DNA from: Natrinema amylolyticum
GTDB lineage: Archaea > Halobacteriota > Halobacteria > Halobacteriales > Natrialbaceae
Assembly (NCBI RefSeq): GCF_020515625.1
Contig: NZ_JAIWPJ010000002.1
Location: 806,001-870,000, forward strand
Direction of reading: 5' to 3'
DNA length: 64,000 bases
In this document: positions 51,687 to 59,843 of the stretch, piece after piece
Layout of the letters: every line of letters begins with the position of its first letter
Numbering within the stretch: position 1 is the first letter of the stretch
Program-made: the position numbers and the translations under genes
The notes under the pieces: generated by a model
Seen by the model: the letters and a program-made list of their open reading frames with translations, nothing else
The model's database searches: none
What the model was told of the DNA's origin: nothing

Positions 51687-52951
51687 AACTCGACGTCAAC
51701 GCACTCGGCACGTTCTACCGGATGGCTCGAGAGGGAGCCGGACTGGCGGCGGGTCGACTCACACACATGCTGGGCGTCGAGACGAAGGTCGGCGTGACGA
51801 AGCTCAACTTCATGCGCGGCCAGGAAATTCGGCGCGACTTCGAGGACTCGACCGAGAAGGTCGGCGTTCGCGTCAAGCTGACCGGCGGGATCGAGGGATA
51901 CTCGGTCGTCGTCTTCGAGCGCGAGAACGCGCTCCGAATCGTCGAAACCCTGCTCGCCGAGGCCGGCCCCGACGCGGACGTCGATGCCGACGTCGGCGAG
52001 CTCGACGGCTTCGACGAGATGACCGAGAGCGCGGCCACCGAGGTCGGCCACATCATGAACAGCGGCTTCATCGACGGCTGGGCCGACGTCTTGGAGACCG
52101 TCATCGACGTCTCGACACCGGAGTTCGTCGAGGGCCAGACCGCCGAGCCCTTTTTCGGCGATATCGACGAGGCTCCGGCCGACGACGACCTCGCCTTGCT
52201 CTTCCAGAGCCAGATCGAGACCGTCGGCACCGAGGTCGGTTTCAGTCACTACCTCTTCCCGAAACGCGAGTCGATGTCGAAGCTCTTGGAGCGACTGCGC
52301 ACCAGCGAGGGTATCGAGTACGACAAGCTCGACGGCTTCGACCGGATGGCCGAGCGCGGTGCCGAAGAGATCGCCAAGACGGCGACCACGCTGACCGGCA
52401 TCGACACGAGCGTCGACATCCGCCGGCTGAACTTCGTCTCGCTCGAGGCGATCCCGGAACAGGTGGCCGAGGAGAAACTCGTCGGGGTCGCCTTCGAGTT
52501 CGACGGCATGCCGAGTGGCTATCTGCTCTTCCTGTTCGACGAGGAGTCGGCCCACGAGATCGTCGACGCGATGGTTCCCATGGAGGTCGACGAGGACGGG
52601 TTCGGCGAGATGGGAACCAGCGCGATCAAAGAACTCGGGAATATCATGGCCAGCGGGTTTCTCGACGGCTGGGCGAACGTCCTCGATACGACGATCGACC
52701 ACTCGACGCCGGAGTTCATCCACGACATCGGCGCTGCGGCCGTCGACCCGGTCATCATCCAACTCGGCGAGAATCAGGACTTCGCGTTCGTCTTCGACAC
52801 GGTCGTCATGGCCGACGGCCGGGAGTTCGACTGCGAAGTGTACGCGATCCCCGACGAGTCGGATCTCGAGCGGGCGCTGAACAACTTAGACGTCGATCGG
52901 ATCGAAGACGCCAAGACGACGGCGGAGTTCCAGGAAGTCGATAACGCATGA
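51683..52951 (+). CDS. cheC: Double-domain CheC phosphatase-like protein
   Basis: The 422-residue protein consists of two fused CheC modules. Module 1 (1-200) has SAATEVGHIMNSGFIDGWADV and module 2 (about 215-420) has SAIKELGNIMASGFLDGWANV; in each the E-x-x-N motif is intact. Both modules open with a LTRMLGVETKV/TATTLTGIDTSV-like helix. Together with the single CheC this gives three CheC domains in a row. The stop overlaps cheD. Confidence 0.87.
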   Translation: MKLDVNALGTFYRMAREGAGLAAGRLTHMLGVETKVGVTKLNFMRGQEIRRDFEDSTEKVGVRVKLTGGIEGYSVVVFERENALRIVETLLAEAGPDADVDADVGELDGFDEMTESAATEVGHIMNSGFIDGWADVLETVIDVSTPEFVEGQTAEPFFGDIDEAPADDDLALLFQSQIETVGTEVGFSHYLFPKRESMSKLLERLRTSEGIEYDKLDGFDRMAERGAEEIAKTATTLTGIDTSVDIRRLNFVSLEAIPEQVAEEKLVGVAFEFDGMPSGYLLFLFDEESAHEIVDAMVPMEVDEDGFGEMGTSAIKELGNIMASGFLDGWANVLDTTIDHSTPEFIHDIGAAAVDPVIIQLGENQDFAFVFDTVVMADGREFDCEVYAIPDESDLERALNNLDVDRIEDAKTTAEFQEVDNA

Positions 52952-53463
52952 AAACATACGGTACCGAACCGGGCGCACCGACGCCGGTCCAGGTCGGCAT
53001 CTCCGAACTCGTCGTCAGCGACGGCGACGATACGCTCAAATCCTACGGGCTGGGGTCGTGTCTGGCCATCGCACTGTACGATCCGAACTCCCAGATCGGC
53101 GGGCTGGCACACGTCATGTTGCCCGACGGCGACGCCGCGGACAACAGCGACCGCAAACCCGGCAAGTACGCCGATACGGCGATCCGGGCGCTCCTCCGTC
53201 GTATGGTCGAGCAGGGGGCCAACTACACCGCCGTCGAAGCGAAAATCGCCGGCGGCAGCGACATGTTCGAGTTCGAGAGTTTCGGCGACGGCGTCGGACA
53301 GCGAAATATCGCCGCCGCGAAGACGGAACTCGAGAAACTCGGCGTTCCCCTCGAGGCCGAAGACGTCGGCGGCGAGTACGGGCGGACCGTCGAGTTCACC
53401 CCGGGAACGGGCACGCTCGTCGTGAAGACGTCCGACGGCGATAACGGAGTGACGGAGTTGTGA
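52948..53463 (+). CDS. cheD: Chemoreceptor glutamine deamidase CheD
   Basis: The 171-residue enzyme deamidates receptor glutamines and binds CheC. Catalytic Cys38 lies in YGLGSCLAIALY and His55 in GLAHVMLPDG. ANYTAVEAKIAGGSDMF and GQRNIAAAKTELEKLG complete the family. Its TGA overlaps the GTG of cheR. Tight overlaps on both sides indicate translational coupling. Confidence 0.93.
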   Translation: MKTYGTEPGAPTPVQVGISELVVSDGDDTLKSYGLGSCLAIALYDPNSQIGGLAHVMLPDGDAADNSDRKPGKYADTAIRALLRRMVEQGANYTAVEAKIAGGSDMFEFESFGDGVGQRNIAAAKTELEKLGVPLEAEDVGGEYGRTVEFTPGTGTLVVKTSDGDNGVTEL

Positions 53464-54365
53464 TCGGCGACGGGGCTGGCGACGCCGGTACTGATCCCGA
53501 CGATGACCGGGACGACGAGGTGTTCGCCGATCTCCTCGCGTTCGTCGAAGACGAACTGTCGTTTGCAACGAGTCACTACAACGACAGCTACCTCGACCGA
53601 CGCATCTCCTCGCGGATGCGGCGCACGAGAAACGAGACCTACGAGACCTACTTCGAGCAACTACGGCGCGATTCCGACGAGCAGGAAGCGCTGCTCGAGG
53701 CGATGAGCATCAACGTCACGGGTTTCTTTCGGAATCCCGATGTCTGGTCGGGGATTCGGACCGTCCTCCGGACGCTGTCCGCGAAAGACACGACCGTTCG
53801 CGTCTGGAGTGCCGCGTGTGCCGACGGTCGAGAGCCGTACTCGCTCGCGATGCTCGCACACGACGATCCACGGATCGACGAGTCCAACGTCTATATCCTC
53901 GGGACCGACATCAGCGCCCCGGCGCTCGAGACGGCCCGGGAAGGCGTCTACGAGGAGTCTCGAACCGTCGACCTCGACGATCAGCTCTCCTTTCTCGACG
54001 ACTATCGACGGTACGTCGACGTCGACGACCGAACCTACCGCATCAACGATGCGGTCAAGCGAAACGTTCGCTTCCAGCGCCACGATCTGATCAACGACGA
54101 TCCGAAGTCGGGATTCGATCTCGTTACCTGCCGAAATCTCTTCATATACATCGACAATGCCTATAAACGGCCAATGCTCGAGACGATCGCCCGGTCGCTT
54201 CGGACGGACGGCTACCTCGTCATCGGTAAGGCCGAGACGATTCCGCCGACGCTCAAGTCGGCCTTCGCCGTCCGCGAGGCTCGCTTGCGGATCTATCAGC
54301 GAGAAGTGCGCGGCACGAACGGCGGGACGATCGACCGCCGCGCCAACTCGAACTCCGAATCGTAG
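53460..54365 (+). CDS. cheR: Chemoreceptor methyltransferase CheR
   Basis: The 301-residue SAM-dependent enzyme methylates receptor glutamates. The GTG start at 53460 is in the overlap with the cheD stop. The N-terminal helical domain contains YNDSYLDRRISSRMRRT, the SAM motif is VWSAACADGREPYSLAML, and the family block DLVTCRNLFIYIDN is intact. It is the last che gene here; no receptor or archaellum gene is in the window. Confidence 0.92.
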   Translation: MIGDGAGDAGTDPDDDRDDEVFADLLAFVEDELSFATSHYNDSYLDRRISSRMRRTRNETYETYFEQLRRDSDEQEALLEAMSINVTGFFRNPDVWSGIRTVLRTLSAKDTTVRVWSAACADGREPYSLAMLAHDDPRIDESNVYILGTDISAPALETAREGVYEESRTVDLDDQLSFLDDYRRYVDVDDRTYRINDAVKRNVRFQRHDLINDDPKSGFDLVTCRNLFIYIDNAYKRPMLETIARSLRTDGYLVIGKAETIPPTLKSAFAVREARLRIYQREVRGTNGGTIDRRANSNSES

Positions 54366-54486
54366 GTCGGACGGGGCGTAGTCGACGACGATAGCCGAGA
54401 CCCACCGATCGAGCGCTGTTCGATGCGGTTCACGGCTCGGAAAGCAACCAGTTGTTACATGATGGTTCGCCGAATACTCCCGACGA

Positions 54487-55779
54487 ATGCCTCCGCTCGA
54501 CCTCCGATCGTTCGTCGCCCGCATTGGGGCGCTGATCGACTCCTCGCCGCCGACCTCCCGTCAGGAAACCCGTACGTGGCTCGTCGAACCCTTCCTCGAG
54601 ATGCTCGGCTGGAACTGCCGTACCGACTCGTACGTGACGGATCGGATCGTCGACGGTACCCGGGTCGAGTACGTGCCGACGATCGATTCGGTGCCGGCGC
54701 TGTTCGTCGCCGTCGAGAGCTACGACGCGTCACTCGAGGAGTCACGCGCCAACGCGCTTCGGGGAGCGATGGCCTGGACGGGCGTCGACCGCGCAATCTA
54801 CACGAACGGCCGCGAATACCTCCTGCTCGCGGGCACGTCGGACGTCGACTATCACGCGCTCAGGCTCTCCGAACTCGTAGATTCCGAGTCGGCACTGGAA
54901 AACTACGCTGAGCGGACCCTCGCCCGCCGCCTCGAGCACCACTCTCGGGACCACGTCGCCCGGCGACTCGCCCTCGAGCGGCCGCAGCTCGTCGACTCGA
55001 TCGCCGACCGACTGACGACGGCCGCCGTTCAGGGCGACGCCTACGCCGACGAGTTCGAATCCGCGGCCGATCGATTCCTCGACCGGCTCGTCGTCGCGTT
55101 CGCCGAGGGCAGGCCGGACCCGGCGGATGCCGGAACGGACGTCTCGATTCGATTCAGTGAATCGACGGTCACCGGTGACGCGGAGACTGATGTCGACCGC
55201 GAGCTCGGCTCCCGATCCGGGTCGATGCCCGGATCAGGCGGGACCGATGCCACCGACCCGGAACCGAACGCGACTCGGGTTGGAAGCGAGAGTGCACCGG
55301 ACTCGAACTCGGACGCTGCCGGCGAAACCGGAACAGACGATGCGGCGGCGACCGAATCGGACGGCCGACCGGAGTCCGCCCCTGACGACGGATCGGACCG
55401 ACCGACCGCTGACGCCGATCCCGGCTCCGAAGGGGGTTCCGACGGCGGCGAATACGTCGTCCGATTCTTTAACGAGCGCGGTTCGATCGGCGCGATCGGC
55501 CACTCGACGGCGGCGGGCGCGCTCGTCGAGACCGCCGAGTACCTGTTCGACCGAGGCCTCTCCGGCGTCGAAGTCCCTTGGAGTCCCGACGACGCCGACG
55601 GCACGGTGCTGAACGCCGCCCCCACCCACGCCGACGGCTCGCCGATGGCCGAATCGACACAGCTCTCGAACGGTCTCTATCTCGCGACGGAAGGTGAGCT
55701 CGACGAGCAGGCGACTCGAGTCGAAGCGCTCGCCGCTCGAGCGGGATTGCGAGCGATGCTGGTAGGTGACTGGGAATAG
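54487..55779 (+). CDS. Haloarchaeal protein with degenerate HsdR-N-like domain
   Basis: Residues 1-115 resemble the N-terminal nuclease domain of type I restriction subunits: ETRTWLVEPFLEMLGWN, RVEYVPTIDSVPALFVAVES, then GAMAWTGVDRAIYTNGREYLLL. Where an active enzyme has D-x(n)-ExK, this one reads VEYVPT and VAVES, so catalysis is unlikely. Residues 115-205 are helical, 205-315 a disordered acidic linker, and 315-430 a second small alpha/beta domain (YVVRFFNERGSIGAIGHSTA, VEALAARAGLRAMLVGDWE). Function unknown. It lies between the che and pilus-like operons without being clearly part of either. Confidence 0.6.
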   Translation: MPPLDLRSFVARIGALIDSSPPTSRQETRTWLVEPFLEMLGWNCRTDSYVTDRIVDGTRVEYVPTIDSVPALFVAVESYDASLEESRANALRGAMAWTGVDRAIYTNGREYLLLAGTSDVDYHALRLSELVDSESALENYAERTLARRLEHHSRDHVARRLALERPQLVDSIADRLTTAAVQGDAYADEFESAADRFLDRLVVAFAEGRPDPADAGTDVSIRFSESTVTGDAETDVDRELGSRSGSMPGSGGTDATDPEPNATRVGSESAPDSNSDAAGETGTDDAAATESDGRPESAPDDGSDRPTADADPGSEGGSDGGEYVVRFFNERGSIGAIGHSTAAGALVETAEYLFDRGLSGVEVPWSPDDADGTVLNAAPTHADGSPMAESTQLSNGLYLATEGELDEQATRVEALAARAGLRAMLVGDWE

Positions 55780-55827
55780 CGTTCCGACGACGACCGCTGA
55801 CAGTCTCTCGGGGAAATCGTAGCTATG

Positions 55828-56598
55828 TCAGTACTCGATATCGGCTTCGACGACCGTTATGACAACACGTAATTGATTACCCGCGTCGGACGTACAAGTC
55901 GCGTCCGGATAGGACTCCGTCTCCCACCCGGATCGATCGAGTGTCGTGTTCCATGCGTTGTCGTAGTCCGTGTCCGCGGTTATAGTGACTTCATTTACAT
56001 CGCTCTCGATCTGTGTTTCGCGGTTCAATTCGTTCATCGTCACTTCGAGCGTCCCGCTACTCTGTATCGACCTGCTGTCCGTCTCGATCGAGGTGAGCGT
56101 AATCATGGCCGTTTCGTTTGTTGGGTCACACGTCAGTTGCGGGCGTTTGAGAACGACGCTGCCGCCGTTTTCGGCCGAGCGGACGATGCCTCCGCCCTCG
56201 TACGCGATGGTATCGGAGCCGGTCGTGTACGTGAGTTCGCCGAGAGTCGTGGGACTGGCATCGGCGCTATTGGAATCGATCTCGATCGTGAGTTCCGTCC
56301 CGTCGGAACCGGTCGAGAACGTTCCCTCCTGAAGCGACAGCTCACCGCGTCGCTTATCGATTCCGTCATGCCGCATAATGTCGTTGAAGTTCTCGGTGAG
56401 TGCCTCCATCGCTCGTTCGGAGTTCCGTAGCTGCTCGTTGTCACTGTAATCGGCCATCGCCTGAAAGCCGGTCATGGACAGCAGCATGACTGAACCGATT
56501 ATCGTCGCGAACACGAGAGTGAACGCGAGGACATCCGACACCGCACGATCGTTTCTGCCACGTCCAGCGCTCGTCTCTGACGTTCGATTTCTCCTCAT
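55828..56598 (-). CDS. Pilin-like protein (DUF7289 type)
   Basis: The 256-residue protein carries a type IV pilin-like N-terminus: RNDRAVSDVLAFTLVFA, then TIIGSVMLLSMTGFQ, a processing site followed by a hydrophobic helix at about residues 20-45. The extracellular part is beta-rich (LTIEIDSNSADASPTTLGELT, VVLKRPQLTCDPTNET). Two Cys residues at CTSDAGNQ and LTCD may form a disulfide. It is the last gene of the minus-strand operon. The DUF name is recalled, not checked. Confidence 0.8.
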   Translation of the reverse strand: MRRNRTSETSAGRGRNDRAVSDVLAFTLVFATIIGSVMLLSMTGFQAMADYSDNEQLRNSERAMEALTENFNDIMRHDGIDKRRGELSLQEGTFSTGSDGTELTIEIDSNSADASPTTLGELTYTTGSDTIAYEGGGIVRSAENGGSVVLKRPQLTCDPTNETAMITLTSIETDSRSIQSSGTLEVTMNELNRETQIESDVNEVTITADTDYDNAWNTTLDRSGWETESYPDATCTSDAGNQLRVVITVVEADIEY

Positions 56599-57110
56599 TA
56601 GTTACCTCCGTGGATCGATATTTCACCGGTAGTCGGATCGCCGTTCGCAGGGCGATGGCGAATTTCGATCGTGCCACCTGCTACCGCATTCGAGTCATCG
56701 CTGATCTCCGCGTCGATTTTGACGGGCACGTAGACGACCGGATCGGTGTCGGTCGCCGTCAACTTTAGACAATCGGTCGACCCATCGAGAAATACGTTGT
56801 CCTGACAATCGCTCGCAGGGAGCAATTCGACCCTGTACGACGATCCTGCAACCGTTCGCGGATGATCGGCAGTGGCGGTCACTTTATCGTTGGTCCCAGC
56901 CGCGGCTCGGTCGGTGTTCGAAATTTCGTCGCTCAGGCGCTCGCCAACCGTCTCGAGCGACGTTCGCGCACTGTTTTCCTTCTCGTTCTCGAGGAGCGTG
57001 CCGCCGGCCATCAATAGCATCGCGATGAGCACCGTCGTGATAGCGATGGTCAATGCGTGTGTGACCGTGATCGAAACGCCGCGGTCGGCCCGATGGAACC
57101 GGTCACGCAT
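56598..57110 (-). CDS. Pilin-like protein (DUF7266 type)
   Basis: The 170-residue protein has RADRGVSITVTHALTIAITTV (residues about 8-28) with a hydrophobic segment to about 40, followed by ENSARTSLETVGERLSDEISN, a helix typical of archaeal pilin-like proteins, and a beta-rich domain. A single Cys pair occurs in SDCQDNVFLDGSTDC. Its stop and the ATG of the next gene overlap by one base. Export via a pilin-type signal peptide is likely. Confidence 0.78.
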   Translation of the reverse strand: MRDRFHRADRGVSITVTHALTIAITTVLIAMLLMAGGTLLENEKENSARTSLETVGERLSDEISNTDRAAAGTNDKVTATADHPRTVAGSSYRVELLPASDCQDNVFLDGSTDCLKLTATDTDPVVYVPVKIDAEISDDSNAVAGGTIEIRHRPANGDPTTGEISIHGGN

Positions 57111-57271
57111 CGACCGTCACCTCCGGTCGATGCGGATCAATACGCCGGGATCGACCGACTGACGGCATTTCCTGGCACGTGGTTCCGTTCGGGTTCCTTT
57201 CGGTGGATCGAATTGATCCGGATTCGCTTCCGGTGTCTCGAACGAACGGACGGGTGTGTGCGGACATGGTG

Positions 57272-58681
57272 TTATCTGTGATTATCAATATCGGATACCC
57301 CATCGTTGATCGTTCCGTGGACGGTTCCGTCGCTGACGGTAACGGTCCCTTCGGCGACTACATCGCCGTAGACGACGCTGTCACCGTCTATATCGACGTT
57401 CCCTTCAGAGAACACATCTCCGCGGACGACGCTGTTCGTTCCCATAGTAATATCGCCTTGGATGATGATTACTCCATCCACCATCGCCCCGTTATCCATC
57501 GTGATGTCGTTCGTGTTCTGAATGTCGCCCTGAATTTTCCCGTCGTCGATATCGATGTTCTCAGTTTGCGTCACTTGACCGTAGAGCGCACTGCCACCGG
57601 TAACGTCGAGATCGCCGTCGATTTGCTGATCTCCAACCAGAATCCCGTCCTGAACGTCGATGGTAAAGCCGCTCCCGCTGGTTTTACTCATCTCACATTC
57701 GATTATGGCCCCGCCGGTAACCGCCGGTGATCCGCTATCGATATCGAGGTCCGTGCAGGTGCCGTCCGGGAGGACTCCGAGTGGATTCGGCATTCCGTCG
57801 TCATAGACCGGCACTCGCTGGGTCCGCGTGTAGGACACCTCGTTCGAGGTATACGTGACGTTGACGGCGACGTCCCACGCACCGTGGGTGTCAGTTCCGG
57901 TGCCGTCTATTGAGCCGCTCCCTCTGGCGACGAGTTCGTACGAACCGCTTACAGTACCCCCAGCCTCCGTGACCGTGAGTCCCTCGTATGACTCATCCGG
58001 ATCGATCAGCGAGAGCCCACAGTCTCGGTTCGTGCCATTGATCTCCCCGTTAACGAGATCCACACGAGCGGGCGTTTCGAACCGGCAACCAGTTGGCGTG
58101 GTATATTCACCAGAGCCATCGTAAACCAGTGCCGTGACGTCGGTGTCTGCAGATGCAGTCACGTCTCCGTCACTGCCCTCGTCGATCTCGAGAACGAGGT
58201 GACCGATCCGCCGGCTATCGTTCGTCGCCGACTCGTTGTCCTCGAGATCGATCGGTGAGGCGCCAGTCAACTCCGAGAAGCTGCCGGTCGAGATCCGCGC
58301 GTCTCGCACGACGGCGACCCGTTCGACCGTCGTGATCGATGGCTGACTGTTCGCCGTCCTATTGTGATACGTCTCCGAATATCCGGGATCGTCGACGGTC
58401 CCCTCGACTACGTCCTCGAACGTGCTGTTATACTGACTGGCAGAATTCTCATCCCAGTTGACGTTTCCGCGATGGGTGACGCCCTGAATCCCGCGCTCGA
58501 GTTCCTCGTTCGTAACTTTGGCATCGGATCCGCTCTGTCCCGTCGGGCCGGAAGAGAGCGTTTCGGTCGCGAGCACGCCGTTGTAGACGACGACGGCCCC
58601 CAGAATGATGAACGCGAGAGTAATCGCGCCGACGAGGAGCAACTGACCGCGATCGCGGTTGCGATCGGAGACGGTCACCAT
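57272..58681 (-). CDS. Pilin-like protein with C-terminal bactofilin-like beta-helix (DUF7261-like N-terminus)
   Basis: The 469-residue protein has DRGQLLLVGAITLAFIILG near the N-terminus, then VLATETLSSGP and ELERGIQGVTHRGN. The middle is beta-rich. The last ~150 residues consist of short hydrophobic rungs (IDVQDGILVGDQQIDGDLDV, IQGDIQNTNDITMDNG, VVRGDVFSEGNVDIDGD, VVYGDVVAEGTVTVSDG), the pattern of polymer-forming bactofilin-type right-handed beta-helices. MVTVSDRNRDRG may start later at VSDRNRDRG, but ATG is preferred. Topology suggests the beta-helix is outside the cell. A 161-base gap separates it from the DUF7266 gene. Confidence 0.75.
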   Translation of the reverse strand: MVTVSDRNRDRGQLLLVGAITLAFIILGAVVVYNGVLATETLSSGPTGQSGSDAKVTNEELERGIQGVTHRGNVNWDENSASQYNSTFEDVVEGTVDDPGYSETYHNRTANSQPSITTVERVAVVRDARISTGSFSELTGASPIDLEDNESATNDSRRIGHLVLEIDEGSDGDVTASADTDVTALVYDGSGEYTTPTGCRFETPARVDLVNGEINGTNRDCGLSLIDPDESYEGLTVTEAGGTVSGSYELVARGSGSIDGTGTDTHGAWDVAVNVTYTSNEVSYTRTQRVPVYDDGMPNPLGVLPDGTCTDLDIDSGSPAVTGGAIIECEMSKTSGSGFTIDVQDGILVGDQQIDGDLDVTGGSALYGQVTQTENIDIDDGKIQGDIQNTNDITMDNGAMVDGVIIIQGDITMGTNSVVRGDVFSEGNVDIDGDSVVYGDVVAEGTVTVSDGTVHGTINDGVSDIDNHR

Positions 58682-59307
58682 ACGATCACCCGAACTTCGA
58701 CGACGTTGTAGACGCGATTCGCCTCGTTGTTATCCAGCCCCTGAACCGTCGGTTCGTCGGACCCGCTCTCGTTGAGATCGCTCAGCGTTCGCTCTCGGTC
58801 CGGAACCACGTACTGGTCGTCGTACAGCGTCACGGTATAACTGGCCGTGACGCTTGACGGCGGCGGTGCGGACTGGAAGACGACCGTTTTCTTGTCTCCG
58901 TCTTTCGGATGGAGTTCGACGTTGTATCCCCCGCCACGATCGTTGAATCGCTCGTTCAATACGGTCCCGAGCGTCGATTTATTGGCGAATGTTTCGGGGC
59001 TATATGTCCGATACTCGTCGTCGTTCGGTTCCAGTTGTCCGTCAGCCCCTTCGAATCCGCCGTCACCGTCCCAGCGTCGGATCGTCTCCGAGAGGTTTTC
59101 CTCCTCGGCTGCGACGACCAGTGCGTCCAGCGCTTCCTGTTGCATCTGTGCCTGATCCGACCGATCGACACCACCGGTCGACGGCATGATCACGACCGAC
59201 TGCAGTGCGAATAGGGTCGCCATCAACACAACCATCGCGCCGATGAACCCCTCGAGCGTATAGGCCTGTCCGCGATCGTCGCTGGACGGGATGTCGGTTC
59301 CGACCAT
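58675..59307 (-). CDS. Pilin-like protein (DUF7288 type)
   Basis: The 210-residue protein starts MVGTDIPSSDDRGQAYTLEGF and continues with IGAMVVLMATLFALQSVVI. The DRGQ motif before the hydrophobic helix is shared with two other proteins of this operon and is the likely prepilin-peptidase site region. The mature domain contains GGGYNVELHPKDGDKKTVVFQ and ends VVEVRVIVW. The next gene's ATG overlaps it. Confidence 0.78.
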   Translation of the reverse strand: MVGTDIPSSDDRGQAYTLEGFIGAMVVLMATLFALQSVVIMPSTGGVDRSDQAQMQQEALDALVVAAEEENLSETIRRWDGDGGFEGADGQLEPNDDEYRTYSPETFANKSTLGTVLNERFNDRGGGYNVELHPKDGDKKTVVFQSAPPPSSVTASYTVTLYDDQYVVPDRERTLSDLNESGSDEPTVQGLDNNEANRVYNVVEVRVIVW

Positions 59308-59311
59308 GATA

Positions 59312-59842
59312 TCACCAGACCCTCACGACGAGACGACAGGCGGGGTCACACTCGTCGACATCGCCTTCGAGCGTAACGATCCGTGCCGAACTGGCCGCCG
59401 ATTGGTTGGTGTATAATTCTCCGGCGGTCCACGTCCCAGCGCTCTTGATAGTCGTACTATTATTCACGTATTTGATGGTTATATTCAGGCTGTCGTACGT
59501 GATGTCCTCATCACTGTTCGCCCGAAGTCCGACCTGGTGGGTCAGGTTCTCTTCCCCGGCGTAGTCAGTGAAGTTGATCTCGTTGCCCGATCCCGTTCGG
59601 AGGTCGTCGACGATCCGGTCCGCAATCCGATCTGCCTGTGCCGTCTTCGCACCGCCCGACGATTCGTACGGCGTCACGAGCGACGGGAGAAACGAGAAGA
59701 CGAAGGCGATCGCCAGCAGGAAGACGCCGATTCCGACGGCGAAATCCTGTGTGGTCTGGCCCCGATCCGCGAGTGAGATGGAAATCGTTCGGGGTCGTCG
59801 AGTTCGGTCCCGCGTTCGGTCGGCTGTTCGTTTTCGGCTCAT
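59312..59842 (-). CDS. Pilin-like protein (DUF7287 type)
   Basis: The 176-residue protein has a long basic N-terminus (SRKRTADRTRDRTRRPRT), then SLADRGQTTQDFAVGIGVFLL and AIAFVFSFLPSLV. The mature part contains TAQADRIADRIVDDLRTGSG and two C-terminal Cys residues (ECDPACRLVVRVW). The basic leader and DRGQ fit a type IV pilin-like prepilin. It lies one base after the TadC-like gene. Confidence 0.78.
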   Translation of the reverse strand: MSRKRTADRTRDRTRRPRTISISLADRGQTTQDFAVGIGVFLLAIAFVFSFLPSLVTPYESSGGAKTAQADRIADRIVDDLRTGSGNEINFTDYAGEENLTHQVGLRANSDEDITYDSLNITIKYVNNSTTIKSAGTWTAGELYTNQSAASSARIVTLEGDVDECDPACRLVVRVW

Positions 59843-59843
59843 C

